A stretch of DNA of 64,000 nt from Gordonia sp. PP30 (GCF_023100845.1 NZ_CP095864.1:1612001-1676000), one strand, 5' to 3'; positions 34,396 to 42,812 are shown, counted from the stretch's first letter. Notes: generated from the letters alone by a model not told the origin. Program-made: numbers and translations.

Positions 34396-36183
34396 TCAGC
34401 TGTACAGGTCGGCGATGGCCTGCTTGTACGTGTCGTGAATGACGTTCCGCTTGAGCTTCAGCGTGGGCGTCAACTCGCCGGTGTCGATCGTGAAGTCGGT
34501 CGCCAGGACGTCGAACTTTTTGATCTGCTCGGCCGCGGAGACCTTGGCGTTGGCGGCCTTGACCGCCTCGTCGAACTCGGCGCGCAGCTCTGGGTTCTTG
34601 GCGAGCTCCTCCATGCTGGTGTCGGCCGGGAGGCCGTGGCGCTCCAGCCAGCCGGGGGCGGCCTCGGCGTCGATCGTGATCAGTGCGCCGATGAAGGGCT
34701 TCTGATCGCCGACCACGAGGCACTGGCTCACCATCGGATGCGCGCGGATGGTGTCCTCGAGCTGGGCGGGCGAGACGTTCTTGCCGCCGGCGGTGACGAT
34801 CAGTTCCTTCTTGCGCCCGGTGATGTAGAGGTAGCCGTCGTCGAGCCGGCCGATGTCGCCGGTGTGGAACCAGTCGTCGTGGATCGCCTCGGCGGTGGCG
34901 TCCGGGTTCTGCCAGTAGCCGGTGAACACGACCGGGCCCTTGAGCAGCACCTCGCCGTCGTCGGCGATCCCCACGCTGACACCCGGCACCGGTCGGCCGA
35001 CCGAGCCGATACGGAAGTGGTCCTCGTTGTTCGCGGTCACCGCGGCGGTGGTCTCGGACAGGCCGTAGCCCTCGTAGACCGGGATGCCGACGCCGCGGAA
35101 GAAGTGACCCAGGCGCTCGCCCATCGGGGCACCGCCGGACACCGCCGCCTCGCAGTGGCCACCGAGCGCGGCGCGCAGCTTGCCGTAGACCAGCTTGTCG
35201 AACAGGGTGTGCTTGAGGCGCAGGACCAGTCCCGGCCCGCCGCTGTCGAGCGACCGGCTGTAGTCGATCGCGGTGGCGGCGGCCTTCTCGAAGATGGCGC
35301 CCTTGCCGCCGTCCTCGGCGTTCTGCTGCGCCGAGTTGTACACCTTCTCGAACACGCGCGGGACCGAGAGCACGTAGTTCGGCTGGAAGACGCCCAGGTC
35401 GGGGACCAGATTGGGGATGTCGTTGGTGTGCCCGAGCACCACGCCGTTCTCCACGCAGCCCACCGCCACGACGCGCGCGAAGACGTGCGCCAGCGGCAGG
35501 AACAGCAGCGTGGACTTGCCCTCCACCAGGCCGGTACCGACCGCGTTGCGGACGGCTTCGGTCTCCGAGATGAAGTTGCGATGGGTCAGCACCACGCCCT
35601 TGGGGCGGCCGGTGGTGCCCGAGGTGTAGATCATGGTGGCCGCATCGGAGGCGCCTGCGGCGGCCTCGCGCTCGTCGAGCGCGGAGTCGGGCACGTCGGC
35701 GCCGCGCTTGCGCAGTTCGGCGACGGCGCCGTCATCGATGACGAGCGTCTCGTTCAGCGCGCCGGCCTCGGCGATCACGTCGCCGTGCTTGGTGCGCTGG
35801 GCGTCGTTCTCGATGAGCAGGAGCTTGGCCGCGGAGTCGCTGAGGATCCAGTGCACCTGGTCGGGCGCCGAGGTCTCGTAGATCGCGACGGTGATGCCGC
35901 CGGCCCGCCAGATGGCGTAGTCCAGCAGGCTCCACTCGTAGCGGGTGGAGGAGAGCAGCGCGACACGATCGCCGCGCTCCACGCCGGCGGCGATCAGGCC
36001 CTTGGCGACCGCGTCGACCTCGTCGGCGAACTGGCCCGCGGTGACGGTGATCCAGTGGCCGGAGTCGCCGCGTCGCTTGAACAGCGGCAGCGTCGGGCGC
36101 TCGCGGCGCAGCCGCTGGATCCGCGTGATGGTCGTGACGTCGTCGGCGACGGTCAGGGTGGAGGGAGTGGTGTACTCCTGCAT
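34396..36183 (-). CDS. long-chain fatty-acid-CoA ligase (FadD15-like)
   Basis: 595 residues; ANL superfamily. It activates fatty acids to acyl-CoA via acyl-AMP. The AMP-binding P-loop-like motif is TMIYTSGTTGRPKGVVLTH. Motif VYEGYGLSETTAAVTANNED, the hinge region WFHTGDIGRLDDGYLYITGR and KELIVTAGGKNVSPAQLEDT are all intact. The start is the ATG before QEYTTPSTLT, with AAGGGG upstream. Divergent from deaD. A 128-nt gap separates its stop from the OpgC-like gene. Confidence 0.92.
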   Translation of the reverse strand: MQEYTTPSTLTVADDVTTITRIQRLRRERPTLPLFKRRGDSGHWITVTAGQFADEVDAVAKGLIAAGVERGDRVALLSSTRYEWSLLDYAIWRAGGITVAIYETSAPDQVHWILSDSAAKLLLIENDAQRTKHGDVIAEAGALNETLVIDDGAVAELRKRGADVPDSALDEREAAAGASDAATMIYTSGTTGRPKGVVLTHRNFISETEAVRNAVGTGLVEGKSTLLFLPLAHVFARVVAVGCVENGVVLGHTNDIPNLVPDLGVFQPNYVLSVPRVFEKVYNSAQQNAEDGGKGAIFEKAAATAIDYSRSLDSGGPGLVLRLKHTLFDKLVYGKLRAALGGHCEAAVSGGAPMGERLGHFFRGVGIPVYEGYGLSETTAAVTANNEDHFRIGSVGRPVPGVSVGIADDGEVLLKGPVVFTGYWQNPDATAEAIHDDWFHTGDIGRLDDGYLYITGRKKELIVTAGGKNVSPAQLEDTIRAHPMVSQCLVVGDQKPFIGALITIDAEAAPGWLERHGLPADTSMEELAKNPELRAEFDEAVKAANAKVSAAEQIKKFDVLATDFTIDTGELTPTLKLKRNVIHDTYKQAIADLYS

Positions 36184-36301
36184 GCGGGTGATCCCCTTCG
36201 TAGAATGTCGGATGTGCGCGTTTAGCGACGTTCCGGCGGACCTCGTGCCTGCAAACCCTACCAGCGCGTTAAGTGGGGAGTATCACATCCCGCTTCCGGG
36301 G

Positions 36302-36307
36302 TACCAT
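36302..36307 (+). promoter_or_regulatory. -10 element of deaD
   Basis: TACCAT lies 8 nt before the ATG of deaD, with no Shine-Dalgarno between them, so the transcript is probably leaderless or has a leader of only one or two bases. Confidence 0.4.
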
Positions 36308-36315
36308 CATCAGCG

Positions 36316-38073
36316 ATGAGTGACTCCGAAAACATCAGTTCACCGATAACGTTCGACGGCTTCGGCATCGACGACCGCGTTCGCGCCGCGCTCGACGAGG
36401 TCGGCTACGAGACGCCGTCGCCCATCCAGGCCGCGACGATCCCGCCGCTGATGGCCGGACGCGACGTCGTCGGGCTGGCACAGACCGGCACGGGTAAGAC
36501 CGCCGCGTTCGCGATCCCGATCCTCTCCCGGCTCGACGTCTCCGCGCACAAGCCGCAGGCCCTGGTGCTGGCGCCCACGCGCGAGCTCGCCCTGCAGGTG
36601 GCCGAGGCCTTCGGGCGCTATTCGTCGAAGATGCCCGAGGTCAAGGTCCTGCCGATCTACGGCGGCCAGAGCTACGGCATCCAGCTGTCCGGGCTGCGCC
36701 GCGGCGCGCAGGTGATCGTCGGCACGCCGGGCCGGGTGATCGATCACCTCGACAAGGGCACCCTCGACCTGTCCGAGCTGGCCTTCCTGGTGCTCGACGA
36801 GGCCGACGAGATGCTGTCCATGGGCTTCGCCGAGGACATCGAGCGGATCCTCGCCGACACCCCCGACGACAAGCAGGTCGCGCTCTTCTCGGCGACCATG
36901 CCGTCGTCCATCGGCCGGCTGGCCCGCAAGTACCTCAACAACCCCGAAGAGGTGAAGGTCAAGGCGCAGACGTCGACCGCGTCGAACATCACCCAGCGCT
37001 ACCTGCAGGTCTCCCACCAGCGCAAGCTCGACGCCCTCACCCGGGTCCTCGAGGTCGAGGACTTCGACGGGATGATCGTCTTCGTGCGGACCAAGTCCGC
37101 GACCGAGGAACTGGCCGAGAAGCTCCGTGCCCGCGGGCTGTCGTCGGCGGCGATCAACGGCGACATGGTGCAGGCCCAGCGCGAGCGCACCATCAACCAG
37201 CTCAAGGACGGCAGCCTCGACATCCTGGTCGCCACCGACGTCGCCGCCCGTGGCCTCGACGTCGACCGGATCTCGCACGTCGTCAACTACGACATCCCGC
37301 ACGACACCGAGTCGTACGTGCACCGGATCGGCCGCACCGGCCGCGCCGGCCGCAGCGGTACCGCGCTGCTGTTCGTCAGCCCGCGCGAGCGCCACCTGCT
37401 GCGCGCCATCGAACGCGCGACGCGCCAGGAGCTCACCGAGATCGACCTGCCCTCGGTGGAGGACGTCAACGCCCAGCGTGTGCTCAAATTCGGCGAGTCC
37501 ATCACCCGGAACCTCGAGTCGGACAACCTCGACCTGTTCCGCGGCCTGGTGGAGACCTACGCGCGGGACAACGACGTGGCGATGGCCGACGTCGCCGCGG
37601 CACTGGCCCTGGAGACCCGCGACGGTGGCTTCCTGATGGCGCCCGATCCGCCGGCCGGCGAGCGTCGTGAGCGGCCCGAGCGGCGTGAGCGCACCCCGAA
37701 GGACGGCGGGCGGTTCGCGCAGTACCGCATCGCGGTCGGCCGCAAGCACAAGGTGTCGCCGGGTGCCATCGTCGGCGCGATCGCCAACGAGGGCGGCCTC
37801 ACCCGCGCCGACTTCGGCAACATCAGCATCCGCGACGACTTCTCCATCGTCGAGCTGCCCGACGATCTCGACAACGAGACGCTCGCCATGCTGAAGCACA
37901 CCCGCATCGGCAAGAATCCGATCGACATCCGCCGCGACCAGGGCCCGCCCGGACAGCGCGGCGGCCGCAAGAGCGGTGGCTACGGCGGCGGCAAGAGCGG
38001 CGGCTACAAGGGCGGCAAGAAGGACCACTGGGGCAAGCGGCCCCCGCGCGTCGCCGGCCGCGGCCGCGACTGA
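36316..38073 (+). CDS. deaD: DEAD-box ATP-dependent RNA helicase (DeaD/CsdA)
   Basis: 585 residues. All core motifs are present: Q motif (GYETPSPIQAATIPPLMAGR), I (AQTGTGKTAAFAIP), Ia (PTRELALQVAEAF), II (LVLDEADEML), III (ALFSATMPSSI), V (DVAARGLDVDRISHVV) and VI (YVHRIGRTGRAGR). A C-terminal DbpA-type RNA-binding domain (YRIAVGRKHKVSPGAIVGAI; IRDDFSIVELPDDL) is followed by a Gly/Lys/Arg-rich tail (KSGGYGGGKSGGYKGGKKD) that should bind RNA. Cold-shock and ribosome-assembly helicase of the Rv1253 type. Confidence 0.95.
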   Translation: MSDSENISSPITFDGFGIDDRVRAALDEVGYETPSPIQAATIPPLMAGRDVVGLAQTGTGKTAAFAIPILSRLDVSAHKPQALVLAPTRELALQVAEAFGRYSSKMPEVKVLPIYGGQSYGIQLSGLRRGAQVIVGTPGRVIDHLDKGTLDLSELAFLVLDEADEMLSMGFAEDIERILADTPDDKQVALFSATMPSSIGRLARKYLNNPEEVKVKAQTSTASNITQRYLQVSHQRKLDALTRVLEVEDFDGMIVFVRTKSATEELAEKLRARGLSSAAINGDMVQAQRERTINQLKDGSLDILVATDVAARGLDVDRISHVVNYDIPHDTESYVHRIGRTGRAGRSGTALLFVSPRERHLLRAIERATRQELTEIDLPSVEDVNAQRVLKFGESITRNLESDNLDLFRGLVETYARDNDVAMADVAAALALETRDGGFLMAPDPPAGERRERPERRERTPKDGGRFAQYRIAVGRKHKVSPGAIVGAIANEGGLTRADFGNISIRDDFSIVELPDDLDNETLAMLKHTRIGKNPIDIRRDQGPPGQRGGRKSGGYGGGKSGGYKGGKKDHWGKRPPRVAGRGRD

Positions 38074-38102
38074 TCCTGCCGCGCCGACGGCCGAGCTGTC
38101 GC

Positions 38103-38206
38103 CCCGCCGGGCTGATCCGTGATCCCGCCGGGCTGAGCTGTCATCCTGCCGGGCTGAGTCGCCGTCCCGCAGGCTGAGTCGCGGTCCCGCCGGCTGAGCC
38201 CGTCGA
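38103..38206. repeat. five degenerate ~21-bp tandem repeats after deaD
   Basis: Units begin at 38103, 38124, 38145, 38166 and 38186 (spacings 21, 21, 21, 20) with the core CCCGCCGGGCTGA and a variable TCGYSRT-like tail. They fill the 140-nt spacer between the convergent deaD and TetR genes and end in GAGCCCGTCGAAGCC, similar to the repeat block at 31.5 kb. Confidence 0.7.
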
Positions 38207-38213
38207 AGCCCGT

Positions 38214-38798
38214 TCAGTCGGCGTCGATCACGGCCTGGACGCGCGGGGCGAAGGTCTCGATCAGATCGGCCGGTGACGGCTCGGTGAAGGCCGGAGCCTG
38301 CACGAGGTAGCGCATCGTCACGATGCCGAACAGGGTGCTGACCAGCACGCGGGAGGCCTCGTCGCTGATCTGCGCCTGCTCGGCGAGGAGTGGCAGCATC
38401 GCCGTGGAGGCGAACTCGCCGAGCGGGTAGGCACCGGGCTCCCCGGAGATCACCGAGCGAAGGGCGCCCTGTAGTGCGGGGCTGGTGCCCGGGTCGGTCC
38501 ACGCGCTCACGAAAGCGGTGGTCAGGCGTCGTCCCAGTTCGTCCCGGGGCCCGGCGATCGCGGCGGCGAGTCGTTCTTCCGGGTTCACCGGAAGCGCCAT
38601 CGCGGCGATGAACAGCCCGCGCTTGTTGCTGAAGTAGTAGGGGATCAGGGCGACGTCGACGCCCGCGCGCGCCGCTACGGCGCGCAGCGTGGTCGCCCCG
38701 AATCCACCGGAGGCGAAGAGCTCCCGGGCGGCGGCGAGGATGTCGTCGCGGGCCGTGCTGTCACCGGACCGCCGTCCGGTCCGTGCCGGGGTGTTCAC
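38214..38798 (-). CDS. TetR-family transcriptional repressor
   Basis: 194 residues. The N-terminal HTH is ILAAARELFASGGFGATTLR, then AVAARAGVDVALIPYYFSNK and RGLFIAAM, the standard TetR signature; the C-terminal ligand domain follows. It is divergent from a membrane protein gene, and the 90-bp region between them carries two related palindromes over a good promoter, so it probably represses its neighbour and itself. GTG start (VNTPARTGRR). Confidence 0.92.
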   Translation of the reverse strand: MNTPARTGRRSGDSTARDDILAAARELFASGGFGATTLRAVAARAGVDVALIPYYFSNKRGLFIAAMALPVNPEERLAAAIAGPRDELGRRLTTAFVSAWTDPGTSPALQGALRSVISGEPGAYPLGEFASTAMLPLLAEQAQISDEASRVLVSTLFGIVTMRYLVQAPAFTEPSPADLIETFAPRVQAVIDAD

Positions 38799-38820
38799 GC
38801 CACCACCATAGCTGATTTCA

Positions 38821-38831
38821 TCAACTGTTGA
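38821..38831. promoter_or_regulatory. TetR operator 1
   Basis: Palindrome TCAACTGTTGA overlapping the -35 hexamer of the membrane-protein promoter and 23 bp from the tetR start. Shares TCAAC/GTTGA arms with operator 2. Confidence 0.6.
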
Positions 38832-38857
38832 CTTCTTGGCGAGCTCCCGCCTACGGT
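38828..38857 (+). promoter_or_regulatory. promoter of the membrane protein gene
   Basis: TTGACT (38828-38833), 18-bp spacer, TACGGT (38852-38857). The start of transcription would fall near 38864, inside operator 2. Confidence 0.6.
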
Positions 38858-38861
38858 CGTA

Positions 38862-38877
38862 TTCAACAATCGTTGAA
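38862..38877. promoter_or_regulatory. TetR operator 2
   Basis: TTCAAC - 4 nt - GTTGAA, located between the -10 hexamer and the ATG at 38889. Confidence 0.6.
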
Positions 38878-38888
38878 ATGAGGTCGCC

Positions 38889-39974
38889 ATGTCTGCCGTC
38901 TCCGTCCGGAAGGTCGTCGCCCTGATCATCGGGATCGCGATCGTGATCCCGGCGATCCTGCTGATGTTCATCGGGCCCGCCTCGCGCGGCACGCCGCACG
39001 AGTTGCCGATCGGGGTGGCCGGACCCGCACCGGCCGTCGCGCAGGTGGAGAAGGCGCTGGAGCAGCGGCAGCCCGGCGCGTTCGACGTCCACCGGTACGA
39101 CGACCTCGGCGCGCTGGAACAGGCGGCCGCCGACCGCGAGGTCTACGGCGGCCTGGTCGTCGGGCCCGAACCCGCGACGGTGATCGCGACCGGTGCGAGC
39201 CCGGCGGTGGCGGGGGTGCTGACCCAGCTGGGCGGTCAGCTGGTGCGCGGTGCGCCGGGCGCGACGTCCGCGACGGCGGCCCCCGCCGTGATCGACGTGG
39301 CTCCGCCCGCTGGGCACGATCCCCGCGGTGCGGGCTTCGGCTCGGTGGTGATGCCGCTGTTCATGGCCGGAGCCGCGCTGGGAATGGCGTTGACGATGAC
39401 CTTGCGGCGGGTCACGCTGGTCGCCGCGGTGCTGCCGGTCGCGGCGGCGGTGGTCGCCGCCACCTGCGTCGGCGCGGCCATGGCGGTGGGCGTTCTCCCG
39501 GGCGGATTCTGGGCGCAGTGGTTCGCCATGTTCGCCGGGATCCTGGCGATCAGCGCGGTGATCGCCGGCCTGGTGTCGCTGATCGGGATGGCCGGCATGG
39601 GGATCGCGGCGGTGGTGTTCATGCTGGTCGGCATGCCGCTCGCCGGAATCGCCTCGCCACCCGAGTACCTGCCGTGGGTCTGGGGGCACGTCGGTCAGTG
39701 GCTGCCGCTCGGCGCCGGCGGCACCGCTCTGCGCGGCGCGGCGTTCTTCGCCCGTGACAGCTTCCTCGGCACCGGTACCGGCCTGGCGTTCGTCGCTCTG
39801 GCGATGTGGATCGTGATCGGCTACGCGCTCCTCGGGCTGACCGTCGTGAAGCGCCGCCGGCTCACCGAAAAGGTTCTGACGGAGGAATCCTCGGAAGAGG
39901 AGGTCTCGGCGGAGGCCGCCCCGGGCGACGGTGCTTCGGCGGGCACGATTCCGGCCGCCGTCCCGGTCAGCTGA
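38889..39974 (+). CDS. ABC-2/YhgE-like integral membrane protein
   Basis: 361 residues. One N-terminal membrane helix (VVALIIGIAIVIPAILLMFI), an extracytoplasmic domain of ~130 residues (LPIGVAGPAPAVAQVEKALE; DREVYGGLVVGPEPATVIAT), then about five helices and a charged C-terminal tail. This layout matches the ABC-2 permease-like/YhgE-Pip membrane proteins that are often drug- or lipid-export partners under TetR control. No ATPase gene lies nearby. Its stop overlaps the convergent sirtuin stop by 8 bp. Confidence 0.78.
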   Translation: MSAVSVRKVVALIIGIAIVIPAILLMFIGPASRGTPHELPIGVAGPAPAVAQVEKALEQRQPGAFDVHRYDDLGALEQAAADREVYGGLVVGPEPATVIATGASPAVAGVLTQLGGQLVRGAPGATSATAAPAVIDVAPPAGHDPRGAGFGSVVMPLFMAGAALGMALTMTLRRVTLVAAVLPVAAAVVAATCVGAAMAVGVLPGGFWAQWFAMFAGILAISAVIAGLVSLIGMAGMGIAAVVFMLVGMPLAGIASPPEYLPWVWGHVGQWLPLGAGGTALRGAAFFARDSFLGTGTGLAFVALAMWIVIGYALLGLTVVKRRRLTEKVLTEESSEEEVSAEAAPGDGASAGTIPAAVPVS

Positions 39975-40710
39975 CCAGCGCGGGCAGGCCGCGCGCGGCG
40001 GTCATCGGGATGCGCAGGCGGATCCCGCTCAGGTCCGACGGTTCGGGATTGACCTCGATCACCGGCACTCCCCGGTAGGCGGCCTTCGCGGGCAGCTCCG
40101 CGGCGGGATACACCACCCCGCTGGTCCCCACGACGATCACCAGGTCGGCGGCCTCGAAGGCCGCTTCGGCGTCGTTCCACGCGCCGGACGGGAGGCGTTC
40201 GCCGAACCAGACCACACCGGGCCGGAGTCGGCCCGGGCACGACGCGCATGCGCGCGGTTCCGGATCGACGGCGGCGTCGACCGGTCCCGGTGTCCCGCAG
40301 AAGTCACAGCGCGGGGCGAACAGGCTGCCGTGCAGGTGGACGGCGGGCCCGGACCCGGACCGTTCGTGCAGGTCGTCGACGTTCTGCGTCACGACGGTGA
40401 CACCGCCGCCGTCGCGCTTGCGCTCGGCCAGCCCGGCGACGGCGCGGTGTCCGTCGTTCGGCGCCACCGCCCGCACCCCGGCGGCGCGTTCGGCGTACCA
40501 CGACCACACCAGCCGGTGGTCGCGGTCCCACGCCTCGGGGGTGGCCAGCCGCATCGGGTCGAAGGTCGCCCATAGTCCGGTCAACGCGTCGCGGAAGGTC
40601 TGGACACCGCTCTCCGCGGACATTCCGGCGCCGGTGAAGACGACGACACGGCGGGCCTCCGCGACCAGTTCGCGGCCAGCCGCCAGGTCGCCGGGGGACG
40701 GTCCGCTCAT
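39967..40710 (-). CDS. cobB: NAD-dependent protein deacylase (sirtuin, CobB/SIRT5-like)
   Basis: 247 residues. NAD-binding GAGMSAESGVQTFRD, catalytic-His region VVTQNVDDLHERSGSGPAVH with LHGSLF, and a zinc-binding Cys set (CDFCGTPG ... CASCPG). The Tyr-x-x-Arg pair typical of SIRT5-type desuccinylases is visible in WSWYAERAAG, so it may remove succinyl as well as acetyl groups. Its ATG overlaps the stop of the small HTH gene upstream by 4 bases; the pair is preceded by a perfect palindrome. End overlaps the convergent membrane-protein gene. Confidence 0.92.
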   Translation of the reverse strand: MSGPSPGDLAAGRELVAEARRVVVFTGAGMSAESGVQTFRDALTGLWATFDPMRLATPEAWDRDHRLVWSWYAERAAGVRAVAPNDGHRAVAGLAERKRDGGGVTVVTQNVDDLHERSGSGPAVHLHGSLFAPRCDFCGTPGPVDAAVDPEPRACASCPGRLRPGVVWFGERLPSGAWNDAEAAFEAADLVIVVGTSGVVYPAAELPAKAAYRGVPVIEVNPEPSDLSGIRLRIPMTAARGLPALVS

Positions 40711-40910
40711 CCGACCTTCCGATACTTCTTGTGCATTGCCTGCTTGGAGGCGCCCAGGAGCAGCCCGATCTCGGCCCACGAGAGACCGGCGATCCGGGCG
40801 CGCCGCACCGCGGCCTCCTCTTCGCGGGCCAGATCGCGACGAAGCGCCGCGAGGCGGGTGAGCTGCTCGATCGGGGTCTCGCCGTCGGGCTGGTCGAATC
40901 CGGTCTTCAT
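40707..40910 (-). CDS. small helix-turn-helix protein upstream of the sirtuin
   Basis: 67 residues from ATG 40910. N-terminal helix with charged heptads (IEQLTRLAALRRDLAREEEA) and a C-terminal sigma-like HTH (RIAGLSWAEIGLLLGASKQA then MHKKYRKVG). It probably binds DNA and may autoregulate through the palindrome 29 bp upstream. Coupled to the sirtuin gene by an ATGA overlap. A longer version from TTG 40946 would begin inside the palindrome and is less likely. Confidence 0.75.
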   Translation of the reverse strand: MKTGFDQPDGETPIEQLTRLAALRRDLAREEEAAVRRARIAGLSWAEIGLLLGASKQAMHKKYRKVG

Positions 40911-40938
40911 GGGATCCAGGGTGCTCCAGGATCGCGGA

Positions 40939-40960
40939 ATCGTCAACCATGGTTGACGAT
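40939..40960. promoter_or_regulatory. perfect 22-bp palindrome upstream of the HTH-sirtuin operon
   Basis: Half-site ATCGTCAACCA, mirrored without a spacer or mismatch around CCATGG. It lies between the HIT gene end and the HTH gene start. On the minus strand TTGACG within it could double as a -35. Strong candidate operator for the encoded HTH protein. Confidence 0.65.
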
Positions 40961-40970
40961 CGCGCGGGCT

Positions 40971-41387
40971 CTATCGCGTGAGTTCGGCGCGCAGGGCCGC
41001 GGCCACGGCGTCGGGATCGCCGGCGCGGCGGGTGAGCAGTCCCTTCGCGAACTGCAGCTTGTCGCCCGAATGCCGGGGGACCACGTGCAGATGCGTGTGG
41101 AAGACGGTCTGGAAGGCGGCGCGACCGTCGTTCATGACGAGATTGACCCCGTCGGCGTCGAGGGCGGACTTCGCGGCCGCGGCCACCCGCTGACCGGCCT
41201 GGAACACCCGCGCGCCGGTCTCCGGCGGCAGGTCCGCCAGTCCGGTGGAGTGCGCACGCGGGACCAGCAGGGTGTGGCCGGCGGTCACCGGGCGGATGTC
41301 GAGGAAGCCGAGGACGTGCTCGTCGTCGTACACGATCCGGGCGGGCGCCGTGCCGGCGACGATGGCGCAGAAGATGCAGTCGCTCAC
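40971..41387 (-). CDS. HIT-family nucleotide hydrolase
   Basis: 138 residues. The histidine triad is VFHTHLHVVPRH. The N-terminus VSDCIFCAIVAGTAPARIVY carries a C-x-x-C with a later Lys-type support, as in HinT-like proteins, and RPVTAGHTLLVPRAHSTGL is conserved. It hydrolyses AMP-type adducts such as adenosine phosphoramidates. GTG start at 41387. Separate from the sirtuin operon, whose promoter region begins just after its stop. Confidence 0.92.
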   Translation of the reverse strand: MSDCIFCAIVAGTAPARIVYDDEHVLGFLDIRPVTAGHTLLVPRAHSTGLADLPPETGARVFQAGQRVAAAAKSALDADGVNLVMNDGRAAFQTVFHTHLHVVPRHSGDKLQFAKGLLTRRAGDPDAVAAALRAELTR

Positions 41388-41410
41388 GGGGTACAGCCTC
41401 TCAGAACGGC

Positions 41411-41446
41411 CCGAAGGCGGCATCCGTGATCGGATGCCGCCTTCGG
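41411..41446 (-). terminator. strong hairpin terminator after the DUF4189 gene
   Basis: Perfect 16-bp stem, CCGAAGGCGGCATCCG with CGGATGCCGCCTTCGG, and a TGAT loop. Placed 14 nt after the DUF4189 stop and before the HIT gene start on the same strand. No U-tract. Confidence 0.8.
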
Positions 41447-41460
41447 TGGGAGTGGCGTGC

Positions 41461-41850
41461 TCAGGCGTGGCCCGACGTGCACAGCCAGTCGTAGATGTAG
41501 CCGCCGCCGGCGTTGTACAGCGCGTTCGACTGCGCGGTGTACAGGTCCGACGCGCCGCCGTAGCCCCAGTACGACGGGCTCGACGCGATCGCGCCGCAGC
41601 CGTTGACGATGTGCACCACCACCTTGCAGTCGGTGTAGCCGCAGGCGCCGACGGCCGCGCTGGAGGCACTGGCGGCGTCCTGGTAGTCCCAGGCGCGGCC
41701 GGTGGCACCGGTCGAGGGCGAGAGCGCCAGCGCACCGTAGTACGCGTAGGCGTGCGCCGGAGCGGGATCGGCGACGGCGGAGACGGTGAGTGCGGTACCG
41801 GCGCCCAGGACGGCGAGACCGACGACGGCGAGTCGTTTGCGGATGTTCAT
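41461..41850 (-). CDS. secreted DUF4189 protein
   Basis: 129 residues. Cleavable signal peptide (MNIRKRLAVVGLAVLGAGTA ... AHA). The mature part has YYGALALSPSTGATGRAWDY, repeated Ala/Ser runs, and four cysteines (GACGYTDC, GCGAIASS, WLC), matching the DUF4189 fold seen in secreted actinobacterial proteins. Function unknown. RBS AGGAG precedes the ATG. It follows the LppX/LprG-type lipoprotein by 33 nt and may be cotranscribed, with the strong hairpin as the operon end. Confidence 0.85.
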   Translation of the reverse strand: MNIRKRLAVVGLAVLGAGTALTVSAVADPAPAHAYAYYGALALSPSTGATGRAWDYQDAASASSAAVGACGYTDCKVVVHIVNGCGAIASSPSYWGYGGASDLYTAQSNALYNAGGGYIYDWLCTSGHA

Positions 41851-41883
41851 GGGATTCTCCTCGGGGTTCGCGCTGACCGGAGG

Positions 41884-42684
41884 TCAGTTCGCGGCCTTCT
41901 CGCCGCGGGTCGGTCCGCCGCCGGCGGGCGGAGCGGTGGGCTTGGCGGACGGGGTCTTGACGTTGTCGGGCTTGGTCACCTCGACGCTGCTGTTCCACTT
42001 CGAGATGCCGACGGTCAGGGTGACCTTGTCGGACGGCGCGACGACGACCTTGGCGACCTGGTTCTGGTCGGTGATCCAGACGGTGGTCTTCATCGACTCG
42101 GTGCTCTCGGTGGCGTTCTTGCCGGAGGCGCCGGTCAGCGCGGTGACGTCCTTGGCCGCCACGGTGCCGGTGACCTTGGTGGCCTTGGCGCCGTCGACGT
42201 CCTCGGTGCCGTCGATCTTGGCGCCGGTGATGCTGCGCAGGATGTGGGGGACGCCCTTGTCCGGGTTCAGGACCTGGGAGACGTCGTAGATGGAGCGGCC
42301 GTCGCCGTAGTTGATCCAGCCCTGGTCGTCGATGTTCGCGTAGAAGCTCTCATCCAGATAGACGAACGGGGCCTTCACGGTCTTGTTGCCCATGTTGAGC
42401 GTGGCGGTGCCTTTGCCGGAGACGTTCGGCTTGGTGTTGACGTCGGCTTCGACGGCGGTGGCGTTGAGGCTCTGGAACGCCGGGCCGTCCACGTTCACCG
42501 TGAGGTGGGCGCCGGTGAGCGCGGCGGTGGCGTCGGCGGCCTTGTTCAGCAGTTCGGTGGCGGCTGCGTCGGATGCGGCGGGCTTGGAGCCGGAGTCGTC
42601 CGAACTCGAGCACGCGGTCAGCGTGAGGGCGGTGGCTGCACCGAGGGCCATGACGGCCCCGAGAATGCGGTGGCGTCGTTTCAT
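41884..42684 (-). CDS. LppX/LprG-family lipoprotein
   Basis: 266 residues. Signal peptide with lipobox LTAC (ALGAATALTLTACSSSDD), then the LppX_LprAFG fold: LLNKAADATAALTGAHLTVN, YANIDDQGWINYGDGRSIYD, VSQVLNPDKGVPHILRSITG. Family members bind and carry triacylated glycolipids or phthiocerol lipids across the periplasm-like space. RBS AAGGAG lies 7 nt before the ATG. Unlike M. tuberculosis lprG there is no P55 efflux gene next to it. The C-terminus is Pro/Gly-rich. Confidence 0.9.
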   Translation of the reverse strand: MKRRHRILGAVMALGAATALTLTACSSSDDSGSKPAASDAAATELLNKAADATAALTGAHLTVNVDGPAFQSLNATAVEADVNTKPNVSGKGTATLNMGNKTVKAPFVYLDESFYANIDDQGWINYGDGRSIYDVSQVLNPDKGVPHILRSITGAKIDGTEDVDGAKATKVTGTVAAKDVTALTGASGKNATESTESMKTTVWITDQNQVAKVVVAPSDKVTLTVGISKWNSSVEVTKPDNVKTPSAKPTAPPAGGGPTRGEKAAN

Positions 42685-42790
42685 GCGAATCTCCTTGTTG
42701 CTCGGGTGGAGTGAACCTAACAAGCGCGCCGGTCCGGCGGCTACGTCCCGCGCGGAAGTTGAGTGTTTCTACTCACCGGCCCGCCCGCGG

Positions 42791-42812
42791 AAGATAACGA
42801 TAAGATAACGAT
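42791..42812. promoter_or_regulatory. tandem 11-bp direct repeat in the lprG/fas intergenic region
   Basis: Two exact copies of AAGATAACGAT in tandem, one helical turn each, followed by TTTT. AT-rich in a high-GC context; about 110 bp from the lipoprotein start and 170 bp from the fas start. Confidence 0.5.

Noticed and set aside
38103..38206. Possible CRISPR-like array
   Set aside because: Units are degenerate, contiguous and 21 bp with no unique spacers, and no cas genes are nearby.
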